Shown here piece after piece: positions 1 to 7,141 of a stretch of 21,422 bases of DNA. The notes below the pieces were generated by a model, which saw nothing but the letters and a program-made list of their open reading frames with translations, made no database searches and was not told the origin of the DNA. A program made the translations under genes and the position numbers. This DNA comes from Bacteroidia bacterium (GTDB lineage: Bacteria > Bacteroidota > Bacteroidia > Bacteroidales > Azobacteroidaceae): positions 1-21,422 of the forward strand of contig BNTV01000086.1 of the NCBI GenBank assembly GCA_025996865.1, written 5' to 3'. How positions within the stretch are numbered: position 1 is the stretch's first letter; every line of letters begins with the position of its first letter.

Positions 1-100
1 CAAAGACTATTGCCGGCGGAATCCGCAAACTTGCTTTGTCGAAACCAATAACGAAACCGCCAAAGAAATTTTCGATAAAAACAAGGAAAAAGTCATCCGG
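1..100 (+). repeat. Left arm of 100-bp perfect inverted repeat
   Basis: Bases 1-100 are the exact reverse complement of 971-1070 (base 1 pairs with 1070, base 100 with 971). With a one-base gap the match runs a few bases further into the loop (GAAGC against AAGC). The arm encodes kinase residues ending in KEKVIR. The repeat starts at the first base of the window, so its true left end is unknown and may coincide with a contig end. Confidence 0.95.
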
Positions 101-970
101 GAAGCCCGTATCCTGTCCGAAATACATCATCCCAATGTCGTGAACGTATTGGAAGTTTTCAAACAAAACAATACGGTTTACATTGTCATGGAATTTATTG
201 CCGGACATTCTCTGAAACAAGAAGTTGAGCAAAACGGCATTTTCACGGAAGATAAACTGCGACCGATTATTTACAAAATCGGACAAGCCCTCGAATACAT
301 CCATGAAAAAAACATTCTCCATTTAGATATTAAACCCAGTAACATACTGATAGGCAAGAATAACAATCCCACACTGATTGATTTCGGCATTAGCAAAAGA
401 TACGATTTGGCAGGAGACCAGGAGACCAGTACGACACTTCAAGCTGCATCAAAAGGCTATGCTTCTATCGAACAGTACGATAGCGAGGCCATGCAGGTTT
501 TTTCGCCACGCCCCGATATTTATTCTCTGGGAGCGACCCTGTATTTTCTCCTTACCGGACAAATACCCACGGAATCTATTCTTCGGGCATCCAAAGGTTT
601 ACAGAATCCAAGGGAATTGAATCCCAACATTTCCGAAAATACCGAAAACGTGATTCTCAAAGCTATGGAATTGAACGCTTCCGACCGGTATGAAACAGTG
701 ACGGAAATGTTGCTCGATTGGGGATTTGACCCTGAAAAAGATACAGTCAATCTGTCTTCCGTCCCGGCCGACGAAGAGAGTCTGGAATTAATGAAAAAAA
801 TAAACGAGCCGCTTTACGATGCAGATGCCGAAGATCAAACCGTAATCACCTCTTTACCGAATAGTAAAAAACAAAAAAGGAAAAAACGACTGATTGCCTA
901 TTTGGCTACTGTTGTCTTCGTCTGTGCAACAACGATTTTTTTTATTTTCGACAAAAATGACAATTCGCTT
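2..970 (+). CDS. Ser/Thr protein kinase, catalytic and membrane part (inverted segment, partial)
   Basis: This open frame runs in from the left edge and carries most of a Hanks-type Ser/Thr kinase. Visible are the catalytic loop HLDIKPSN (Asp codon 326-328), the DFG motif in LIDFGIS (Asp codon 380-382), a KGYASIEQYD activation segment and DIYSLGATLYFLLTG. A single membrane helix (LIAYLATVVFVCATTIFFIF) follows near 885-945. The glycine loop and VAIK lysine are missing here; they are encoded on the opposite strand at 971-1240. The frame stays open to 1120, but codons after 970 are an antisense reading of the inverted repeat and not true kinase sequence. Codon 101 (Glu) would follow codon 973-971 (Arg) in frame if the loop were inverted. 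The domain call is firm; whether this arrangement exists in the cell is uncertain. Confidence 0.85.
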
Positions 971-1070
971 CCGGATGACTTTTTCCTTGTTTTTATCGAA
1001 AATTTCTTTGGCGGTTTCGTTATTGGTTTCGACAAAGCAAGTTTGCGGATTCCGCCGGCAATAGTCTTTG
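971..1070 (-). repeat. Right arm of 100-bp perfect inverted repeat
   Basis: This is the exact reverse complement of 1-100, with an 870-bp loop (101-970) between the arms. It lies inside the kinase N-lobe reading frame (minus strand). Confidence 0.95.
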
Positions 1071-1240
1071 AAAAAGAACTCTTTGATACAAACCGGAAAA
1101 TCGGTCGGAAGTTTGCCTAATTCGCCTTGCACTTCCGTCTTCCATATACCGCGGTAAGTCAATGAAAAACCACCTTCTCCCAAAACATTGAGGAGTTGGT
1201 ATTTATTATTGTGTAAATAATATCCTCGTTGTAAAAACAT
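971..1240 (-). CDS. Ser/Thr protein kinase, N-terminal lobe (split from its catalytic part)
   Basis: Ninety codons starting MFLQRGYYLHNNKYQLL carry the kinase N-lobe: glycine-rich loop LGEGGFSLTYRG and the ATP-anchoring lysine in VCIKEFF. It ends at KEKVIR, where the inverted repeat ends. Beyond 971 the frame runs antisense through the other half (KRIVIFVENKK and on) and stops near 854, giving a 128-residue product without a catalytic loop. It is in the same direction as the PP2C-FHA-LytTR genes upstream and has its own promoter at 1277-1306, so this is the expected gene start. As written, no active kinase is made; inverting 101-970 would give the full N-lobe, C-lobe and membrane helix in one frame. 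Confidence 0.85.
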
Positions 1241-1276
1241 TTTAAATGAGGGTTATGGAATTTCAAAAATTGAATA

Positions 1277-1306
1277 CAAATGTACAAAAATTATGCCAAT
1301 ATCAAA
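1277..1306 (-). promoter_or_regulatory. Bacteroidota-type promoter for the kinase
   Basis: On the minus strand the -33 TTTG (1303-1306) and the -7 TACATTTG (1277-1284) are 18 nt apart, about 30 nt upstream of the kinase start at 1240. It supports 1240 as a real gene start and means the kinase can be transcribed apart from the phosphatase. Confidence 0.5.
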
Positions 1307-1362
1307 AAAAAATTATTACGCTGCTGAAACTTTGCCTGTGGCGTCAAACGGTATATCCGGTT

Positions 1363-2172
1363 TCAAATAAATGCGTAGAGAAATGACGTCATTACCTGTT
1401 TAAAAGTATTTATTTTTTCAATCTCGTTAATTGTAATGAGATAGGCGGAGTAGTTGTCCCGCGATTTATCGTTGCAACGGTCTTTTATTACGGATAATAT
1501 TTCTTCCGGAGAATCGTCTTTTGAAAACAATTCACTCAGTTCGTCATCATTCAAGGATTCCGTTATGCCGTCGGTACACATCAGGAAACGGTCGTCGGGC
1601 TGGATATCCGTAATTTGTGTAATATCAATGTCCACCGGGACTTTTGAGCCTTGAATCGCTTTGTAAATAACATTTCTCCGGGGATGTTTTTGGGCTTCTT
1701 CCGGATTGATTTGACCGGTTTTAATCATAGAATTGACCAAAGAATGGTCTTCGGTTTTAAAAATAATTTTTTCTTTCCTGAATTGGTAAATTCTGCTGTC
1801 GCCTGCGTGAGTTAAATAAATTCTATCCGAAGCTAAGTACAAGAGACATAATGTTGTGGCCATTCCATTCGCAGCCGTGTTCTCTTTCATATAGTCGTCG
1901 AAACGGATCTCCGTATAGCGAATCGCTTTCCGGATGAATTCGGGATCAATTTTTTCTTCCGTATCTAAAAATGAATTGAAATAGGTTTGGATGGAATCGC
2001 AAGCTACGGAACTTGCCACTTCTCCCTTATTTGAACCGCCAACGCCGTCACATACAAGAAAAAGTCGATCATCCACGGTCCCCTGGTTACCGTTAGGATA
2101 GATGGAATCTTCATTATTTATTCTTTTCCCAATTTCACTGATTGAGAAAGGCTTTTTAATTGTTATATACAT
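1363..2172 (-). CDS. PP2C-family Ser/Thr protein phosphatase
   Basis: A 269-residue metal-dependent (Mn/Mg) PP2C phosphatase of the bacterial PphA/Stp1 type. The metal-binding and catalytic motifs appear in order: NNEDS near residue 20, FLVCDGVGGSNKGEVAS near 37-54, HAGDSRIYQF near 120, LMCTDGITESLNDDEL near 198 and DNYSAYLI near 240. There is no signal peptide or membrane helix, so it should act in the cytoplasm. It lies 27 nt after the FHA gene and 122 nt before the kinase start, the usual pairing in which the phosphatase reverses phosphorylation by the neighbouring kinase. The last ~20 residues (after NEIEKIN) extend past the canonical domain. Confidence 0.92.
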   Translation of the reverse strand: MYITIKKPFSISEIGKRINNEDSIYPNGNQGTVDDRLFLVCDGVGGSNKGEVASSVACDSIQTYFNSFLDTEEKIDPEFIRKAIRYTEIRFDDYMKENTAANGMATTLCLLYLASDRIYLTHAGDSRIYQFRKEKIIFKTEDHSLVNSMIKTGQINPEEAQKHPRRNVIYKAIQGSKVPVDIDITQITDIQPDDRFLMCTDGITESLNDDELSELFSKDDSPEEILSVIKDRCNDKSRDNYSAYLITINEIEKINTFKQVMTSFLYAFI

Positions 2173-2199
2173 ACAAACCTGTAAGTTAACAAAAGAAAA

Positions 2200-2757
2200 T
2201 TATTCCTCCTTAAAGATTAAGCGGGTTTGGCCTATTTGTATCTCATCATCATTTTTCAGAGTAATGACTTCACCCGGCTCAATATACTTATTGTTATATA
2301 ACGTTCGGTTTGTACTTTTATTGTCATACAAATAATAAATATAATCGTCTTTATTGGCGGTTTTTCTTACTTCGATAACGATGTGCGAACGGCTCATTAG
2401 TTTATCCTTTGTGTCAATGGCCGTTGGCGATTTTTGGACGTTCGATTTCCGGCCTACAATGTTCACTCCTTCCATCAGTTGAACGGTCTGTTCGGGAGTT
2501 GAATCATTAGGTAAAACATGTATTTTACCGATTTTTGCATCTTTCGTTCCCGGAAAAGATAAAATTACCGTTTCGGAATCGTCTGCAACCTGGTTTTTTG
2601 TCACAAAACTCACCGGAATCGGGTGCTTGCATTTGGGACAATTAAATGTTTGAATAGTAGCCGGAATCTTGGATTCATCGACTTTCAAACCGACCTGGCA
2701 ATGTGGGCAGCGAATAGGAATCATATTTTCAATACTTATCTCGTTAATTACAATCAA
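2200..2757 (-). CDS. Zinc-ribbon plus FHA-domain protein
   Basis: This 185-residue protein has two parts. Residues about 16-50 form a zinc ribbon of the MJ0042 type (IRCPHCQVGL then FNCPKCKHPI, two CxxC knuckles). Residues about 95-183 form an FHA domain with the expected GRKS, MSRSHIVIEV and DNKSTNRTLYNN motifs; FHA domains bind phosphothreonine peptides. The region between is a linker. It sits between the acidic protein (stop and start adjacent at 2757/2758) and the PP2C gene, so it is probably the phosphothreonine reader of the kinase/phosphatase system. The start MIVINEISIENM could be moved to a later Met without affecting either domain. Confidence 0.9.
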   Translation of the reverse strand: MIVINEISIENMIPIRCPHCQVGLKVDESKIPATIQTFNCPKCKHPIPVSFVTKNQVADDSETVILSFPGTKDAKIGKIHVLPNDSTPEQTVQLMEGVNIVGRKSNVQKSPTAIDTKDKLMSRSHIVIEVRKTANKDDYIYYLYDNKSTNRTLYNNKYIEPGEVITLKNDDEIQIGQTRLIFKEE

Positions 2758-3030
2758 TCAATTAATTATGTCATCTTCATCTTCCGTGAAACCGAATATA
2801 AATATCGGGTCATCATCAATCGTTACAAAATTGTCTAAACCTGCATTTTCCTCAAAATCAATAGTAATCGCCTCTGCAAATTCACCATCGGACATGTCGA
2901 TAATGATCGGGTCGTAGGGAGCATCTTCGTCAATCGTTACAAAATCGTAGTCACCTTCTTCGTTTTCTACCACAACAAAGATGTCGGTATCGACGAACAT
3001 ATCATCCGGATATGAATCTATATCAGCCAT
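2758..3030 (-). CDS. Small, extremely acidic protein (possible phospho-acceptor)
   Basis: I do not recognise a family. The 90 residues contain about 21 Asp and 10 Glu and no Lys, Arg or His, for a net charge near -31. A short motif recurs three times: FVTIDED (Thr32), AITIDFEE (Thr56) and FVTIDDD (Thr70), each a Thr followed at +3 by an acidic residue or Phe-Glu; the first and third fit a T-x-x-D/E pattern that FHA domains can read when phosphorylated. The start overlaps the LytTR stop by 8 nt and the stop abuts the FHA start, so the three are translationally coupled. The inference is that it is a kinase substrate or scaffold bound by the FHA protein. Confidence 0.8.
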   Translation of the reverse strand: MADIDSYPDDMFVDTDIFVVVENEEGDYDFVTIDEDAPYDPIIIDMSDGEFAEAITIDFEENAGLDNFVTIDDDPIFIFGFTEDEDDIIN

Positions 3031-3388
3031 TTAAATCTTTTTCTAAAAAGTCTTTCAATAGCTTCAACGGTTCTTTGGGAACGGTCAGTTCTTTGGCTTT
3101 TCCATCGGTGGCTTCAAAAAGCAGTTTATTTTTGGGCAAACTGATCTGCAAAACATGGTTCTTATTGATAATGAAACTTTTACCGACTCGCAGAAGAACT
3201 GAATCATAATTCTGAATCTGGGCTTCCAAAATTTCTTCAATTTTCCCTAAGTTCACAGCAAAAACAAATTGGATACCATTGATTAATACTAACTTGGTAT
3301 AATTTCTCTCCGCCTCGAAATACAAAATCCGTTCGATTTTGATCCGGACTAATTCGTCCCTTGTTTTGAAAACCAAATATCTATCCAT
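3023..3388 (-). CDS. LytTR DNA-binding domain protein
   Basis: About 121 residues from MDRYLVFKTRDELVRI match a stand-alone LytTR domain: IERILYFEAERNYTKLVLING, then the VNLGKIEEIL helix, VLLRVGKSFIINKNHVLQI and the closing PKEPLKLLKDFLEK. No receiver domain is present. The frame is open upstream to 3430, but those codons read through the AATTGAGAATTG spacer repeat, so the Met at 3388 is the better start. It is the first gene of the signalling group after ppdK and may be its transcriptional output. Confidence 0.85.
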   Translation of the reverse strand: MDRYLVFKTRDELVRIKIERILYFEAERNYTKLVLINGIQFVFAVNLGKIEEILEAQIQNYDSVLLRVGKSFIINKNHVLQISLPKNKLLFEATDGKAKELTVPKEPLKLLKDFLEKDLNG

Positions 3389-3400
3389 AAATTGAAAATT

Positions 3401-3461
3401 GAGAATTGAAAATTGAGAATCAGGTGACATAAATCGGTATAATTCTCAATTCTCAATTCTC
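3401..3461 (-). repeat. AATTGAGAATTG-type spacer repeat forming a long hairpin
   Basis: The ppdK-lytTR gap is a short repeat, GAATTGAAAATTGAGAAT-like on one side (3401-3420) and its complement on the other (3442-3461). The 20-bp arms have a single difference that is a G-U pair in the minus-strand RNA; the loop is 3421-3441. Such AATTGAGAATTG runs are common between genes in Bacteroidota. It could slow or partly terminate read-through from ppdK. Confidence 0.75.
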
Positions 3462-3470
3462 CATTCATAA

Positions 3471-6188
3471 TTATTCTACGACTGCTTGAGCTGCTGCTAA
3501 CCGGGCGATAGGCACGCGGTACGGCGAACAACTTACATAATCCAAACCTACTTTGTGACAGAATTTTACCGAACGGGGTTCACCACCATGTTCGCCGCAA
3601 ATACCACATTTCAAGTCGGGTTTGATTTCACGTCCGCGGTTGGTTGCTAATTCTACCAACTGTCCGACGCCTTTTTGGTCTAAGACTGCAAACGGGTCTT
3701 CTTTCAAGATGCCTTTTTCGATGTACATCGGCAAGAATTTGGCAACATCATCGCGGCTGTAACCGAAAGTCATCTGCGTTAAATCGTTGGTACCGAATGA
3801 GAAAAATTCGGCGGAAGTAGCAATCCGGTGAGCGGTTAAAGCGGCACGCGGAATTTCAATCATCGTACCGACCGTGTAATCAATCTTGTCGCCCCGTTCG
3901 TCGAATACCTGTTTAGCAATATCGTCTATGATACGGCGTTGAGCCAAAAATTCGTACAAAATACCTGTGAGCGGAACCATGATTTCGGGAATAACTTTTT
4001 TACCCTGAGCTTTCAGATCAAGCGCTGCTTCCAGAATGGCGCGGGTTTGCATTTCTGTAATTTCGGGATACAAATTTCCCAAACGCGCTCCACGAAGTCC
4101 CAACATCGGGTTTTGTTCCAACAAACCTTCTACGCGAGCGTGAATTTCTTCGTAGGGAACGCCCATGACTTTCGCCATTTCTTCCTGTCCTTTTTCATCG
4201 TGGGGAACAAACTCATGCAAAGGCGGATCCAGCAGGCGAACGGTAACGGGGAGACCTTCCATGGCTTCGAAAATACCGGCAAAGTCGGCGCGTTGCAAAG
4301 GCAATAATTTGGTTAACGCTTTCCGGCGTCCGGCTTCATCTTTCGCGAGAATCATTTCGCGCATGGCGATAATTTTGTCGCCTTCGAAGAACATGTGTTC
4401 GGTACGGCAGAGGCCAATTCCTTTTGCGCCGAAACTGCGGGCAACAGCGGCATCGCGCGGTGTATCGGCGTTGGTGCGCACTTTCAGGCGGGCGTATTTA
4501 TCGGACAATGTCATCAAATCGCTGAAATCGCCGCTCAATTCGGGTTCCTGGGTTTCGATTTTACCGGCGTAAACCAATCCGGTCGAACCGTTGAGTGAAA
4601 TCCAATCTCCTTCATTCAATTTCAGGGTGCCGACTGCCAACGTTTTGGCTTTGTAGTCGATATGTATGCCGTTAGCAGCTGATACGCAGCATTTTCCCAT
4701 ACCGCGGGCAACAACGGCCGCGTGGGAAGTCATACCGCCGCGAGCGGTCATAATTCCTTCTGCTACAGCCATACCACGCAAATCTTCGGGAGAAGTTTCA
4801 ATGCGGCAAAGCACTACTTTTTCACCTCTTTTCACCCATTCTTCGGCGTCGTCGGCATGGAAAACTACTTTTCCCGTAGCAGCGCCCGGAGAAGCCGGCA
4901 AACCTTTGGTAATCTGTTTAGCGGCAGCCAAAGCCGATTTTTTGAAAACCGGATGGAGCAGTTCGTCCAATTTTTCGGGTTCTTGACGCAACAAAGCTGT
5001 TTTTTCGTCGATAGCGCCTTCTCTCAACATGTCCATGGCAATTTTTACCATCGCAGCGCCGGTACGTTTTCCGTTACGGGTTTGCAACAACCACAATTTA
5101 TTGTCCTGAATGGTAAATTCGAGGTCTTGCATATCGTGGAAATAATCTTCTAATTTTTGTTGGGTTTCAATCAGGTTTTTGGCGCATTCCGGCATGGATT
5201 CCTCCAATGACGGGTATTTTGCTTTTCTGTCTTCTTCCGAAACGCCTTGTTGGACAGCCCAGCGGCGCGAACCTTCCAACGTGATTTGTTGCGGAGTGCG
5301 GATACCGGCAACCACGTCTTCACCTTGTGCGTTGATGAGGTATTCGCCGTTGAAAATATCTTCACCGGTAGCGGCGTCGCGCGTGAAGGCCACACCGGTA
5401 GCGGAGGTTTGTCCCATGTTTCCGAATACCATAGCTTGTACGTTGACAGCGGTTCCCCATTCTTCCGGGATGCGGTACATCTGACGGTAAAGGATGGCGC
5501 GTTCGTTCATCCATGAATCGAATACGGCGCAAATAGCGCCCCAAAGCTGTTCCCATGGAGAATCGGGAAAATCATTTCCGGTTTGGGCTTTAACAGCTGC
5601 TTTAAACCTTGCTACCAAGGTTTTTAAATCATCAACCGTTAATTCCGTATCTAATTCTACACCTCTTGTTTCTTTTACATCTTCCATGATTTTTTCAAAG
5701 GGGTCGATTTCCGTTTTGGAAGTCGGTTTCATACCCAAAACCACGTCGCCGTACATTTGTACAAAACGGCGGTAGGAATCCCATGCAAAACGGGAATTGC
5801 CTGATTTTTTAGCGATGCCTTCTACTGCGTCGTCGTTCATCCCCAAGTTCAAAACGGTGTCCATCATACCCGGCATGGATACACGTGCACCCGAACGAAC
5901 GGAAACCAAACAAGGATTGTTTTTGTCGCCGAATCCTGTTCCGGTAGCTTCTTCCACTTTTTTAACAGCGGCTTCTACTTCCGATTTAATCAATTGGATA
6001 ACAGCATCTTTTCCTAACTGGTTGTACTCTGTACAAACTTCAGTAGTGATGGTAAATCCCGGAGGTACGGGAACGCCGATTAAATTCATTTCAGCTAAAT
6101 TAGCACCTTTTCCTCCCAGGAGATTTTTCATGTCTGCGCTACCTTCTGCGGTACCATTACCGAACAGGTAAACTCTTTTTTTGTTCAT
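3471..6188 (-). CDS. ppdK: Pyruvate, phosphate dikinase
   Basis: A full-length 905-residue PPDK, which interconverts pyruvate + ATP + Pi and phosphoenolpyruvate + AMP + PPi in cytosolic glycolysis/gluconeogenesis. The N-terminal nucleotide-binding domain starts VYLFGNGTAEGSADMKNLLGGKGANLAEM. The swivelling phosphohistidine domain has GGMTSHAAVVARGMGK with catalytic His489. The C-terminal PEP/pyruvate barrel has FFSFGTNDLTQMTFGYSRDD and GICGEHGGEP with catalytic Cys864. No break is seen despite several poly-A runs. It has a 258-bp upstream region with a hairpin and a possible promoter. Downstream genes of the signalling group follow on the same strand after an 82-bp repeat-bearing gap. Confidence 0.98.
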   Translation of the reverse strand: MNKKRVYLFGNGTAEGSADMKNLLGGKGANLAEMNLIGVPVPPGFTITTEVCTEYNQLGKDAVIQLIKSEVEAAVKKVEEATGTGFGDKNNPCLVSVRSGARVSMPGMMDTVLNLGMNDDAVEGIAKKSGNSRFAWDSYRRFVQMYGDVVLGMKPTSKTEIDPFEKIMEDVKETRGVELDTELTVDDLKTLVARFKAAVKAQTGNDFPDSPWEQLWGAICAVFDSWMNERAILYRQMYRIPEEWGTAVNVQAMVFGNMGQTSATGVAFTRDAATGEDIFNGEYLINAQGEDVVAGIRTPQQITLEGSRRWAVQQGVSEEDRKAKYPSLEESMPECAKNLIETQQKLEDYFHDMQDLEFTIQDNKLWLLQTRNGKRTGAAMVKIAMDMLREGAIDEKTALLRQEPEKLDELLHPVFKKSALAAAKQITKGLPASPGAATGKVVFHADDAEEWVKRGEKVVLCRIETSPEDLRGMAVAEGIMTARGGMTSHAAVVARGMGKCCVSAANGIHIDYKAKTLAVGTLKLNEGDWISLNGSTGLVYAGKIETQEPELSGDFSDLMTLSDKYARLKVRTNADTPRDAAVARSFGAKGIGLCRTEHMFFEGDKIIAMREMILAKDEAGRRKALTKLLPLQRADFAGIFEAMEGLPVTVRLLDPPLHEFVPHDEKGQEEMAKVMGVPYEEIHARVEGLLEQNPMLGLRGARLGNLYPEITEMQTRAILEAALDLKAQGKKVIPEIMVPLTGILYEFLAQRRIIDDIAKQVFDERGDKIDYTVGTMIEIPRAALTAHRIATSAEFFSFGTNDLTQMTFGYSRDDVAKFLPMYIEKGILKEDPFAVLDQKGVGQLVELATNRGREIKPDLKCGICGEHGGEPRSVKFCHKVGLDYVSCSPYRVPIARLAAAQAVVE

Positions 6189-6241
6189 AAAACAGTTGTA
6201 ATTATTATAGTTTAATTGATAAATTGTAAACTTTTTATGAA

Positions 6242-6280
6242 AATAAACAACAAACAGAAACTCATATTTTGTTGTTTATT
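6242..6280 (-). promoter_or_regulatory. Hairpin in the ppdK 5' leader
   Basis: A perfect 13-bp inverted repeat, AATAAACAACAAA at 6242-6254 and its complement at 6268-6280, has a 13-nt loop. It lies between the putative ppdK promoter and start codon. Read on the plus strand it is followed by a T8 run (6287-6294), so it also resembles a terminator, but no plus-strand gene precedes it. Confidence 0.5.
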
Positions 6281-6304
6281 AATCGGTTTTTTTTAAAATG
6301 TTGG

Positions 6305-6312
6305 CAAATATA
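6305..6312 (-). promoter_or_regulatory. Possible -7 element of the ppdK promoter
   Basis: The minus strand reads TATATTTG, matching TAnnTTTG, about 117 nt upstream of the ppdK start. No good -33 TTTG is found at the right distance, so this is tentative. Confidence 0.35.
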
Positions 6313-6372
6313 CGAAAAAATATTGTTTTTGGAAATGAAATGAATGAAATATTTGAATAGTCACTCTATATT

Positions 6373-6428
6373 ATGAAACCCGCATGCAAAAATTGCACCA
6401 AAGAACATGATTAGATGCGAGTTCCATG
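6373..6428. repeat. ~56-bp interspersed palindromic repeat, copy A
   Basis: ATGAAACCCGCAT (6373-6385) faces an imperfect complement at 6415-6427 (2 mismatches). The whole unit aligns with the reverse complement of 10064-10121: the first 14 bases are identical and the middle shares AAAA-TTGC-CC-CATGA blocks. Copy A lies in the gap between the PIN gene and ppdK. Confidence 0.7.
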
Positions 6429-6446
6429 GTTCCATAAAAAAACAAA

Positions 6447-6875
6447 TTAATCACATGAAATAAGACAGAAAAAGTCTTTGATTTTTACAATCTGTGTTTT
6501 ACCTGCTGTTTTTAACTCAAGCAAATCATTATCACCTGTAATTAGATAATTGGCTTTACCATCAATAGCAAGTTCAAGCAAAAAATTATCTTTAGAGTCA
6601 CGACAATGAGTTTGAACAGTTTTTATCTGAACGATTTTAGCAACTTTCTTCATTCTTTTTGATAATTCATCAATGTCTTTTTCGGAAAAATATTTTCTGA
6701 ATTTTTCACGACTTGCTACACCTATAAATTCAGCAAACAGTCGCTCACTGAATAGTAAACATATCTTTCCGGACGAAAATAAAAAATCCAGTTTTTCGTA
6801 TTCGCCACTGATTAGAAAGCTTATCCAAAGATTAGTATCAATAATGATTTTTATTTTCTTATCTCGAAGCAGCAT
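6447..6875 (-). CDS. PIN-domain toxin (putative ribonuclease)
   Basis: About 142 residues from MLLRDKKIKIIIDTN. This is a PIN domain of the 'putative TA toxin, PIN family' type: IIIDTNLWISFLISG with the first Asp, SERLFAEFIGVAS with Glu, and CRDSKDNFLLELAIDG followed by YLITGDNDLL with the later Asp residues. All expected acidic positions seem present. An upstream Met at 6899 is possible, but 6875 gives a 17-bp overlap with the antitoxin, typical of a coupled TA pair. It is likely an RNase neutralised by the upstream protein. Confidence 0.88.
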   Translation of the reverse strand: MLLRDKKIKIIIDTNLWISFLISGEYEKLDFLFSSGKICLLFSERLFAEFIGVASREKFRKYFSEKDIDELSKRMKKVAKIVQIKTVQTHCRDSKDNFLLELAIDGKANYLITGDNDLLELKTAGKTQIVKIKDFFCLISCD

Positions 6876-7083
6876 ACATTTCAGCCCTTTGCTCTTCAAC
6901 TTCTGCAGTAATTTCTTCCAAACTTAGCGGGTTTTGATTTTTTGAACGAATTTGCTGAACCAAACTCAAAAAGTCATTGTTTTTACTCATTTCTTTCCGG
7001 ATAGCAATTAACTGTAAACCTGCAAGTTCTTCAAGTAAATTTAAAGCTCTTGGATTTAATATATCTACACTAATTGTTGCCAT
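6859..7083 (-). CDS. Antitoxin partner of the PIN toxin
   Basis: 74 residues starting MATISVDILNPRALNLLEELAGLQLIAIRKE, with a charged C-terminal half (SLEEITAEVEEQRAEMYAASR). The family name is not certain, but small proteins of this kind regularly precede PIN toxins in Bacteroidota. The start at 7083 is preferred over an in-frame Met at 7122, which lies across the probable promoter. The end overlaps the toxin start. Confidence 0.8.
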   Translation of the reverse strand: MATISVDILNPRALNLLEELAGLQLIAIRKEMSKNNDFLSLVQQIRSKNQNPLSLEEITAEVEEQRAEMYAASR

Positions 7084-7109
7084 AATATTACATTCTTTAA
7101 TTTTCCCTA

Positions 7110-7117
7110 CAAAGATA
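7110..7117 (-). promoter_or_regulatory. Possible -7 element for the PIN TA operon
   Basis: TATCTTTG on the minus strand, 27 nt upstream of the antitoxin start. A clear -33 element is not seen. Confidence 0.4.
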
Positions 7118-7141
7118 ACCATTATAATTGAAAAATGGCTT

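Noticed and set aside
971..1120. Continuation of the plus-strand kinase frame to 1120 as a real C-terminus
   Set aside because: These codons are the antisense of the kinase N-lobe within the inverted repeat (LPDDFFLVF and on), so they are an accident of the inversion.
3389..3430. Longer start for the LytTR protein at 3430
   Set aside because: The extra 14 codons read through the AATTGAGAATTG spacer repeat; the Met at 3388 starts the domain.
5171..5556. Open frames antisense or out of frame inside ppdK, aroC, patB and argS
   Set aside because: They are shadows of strongly conserved genes in the true frame.
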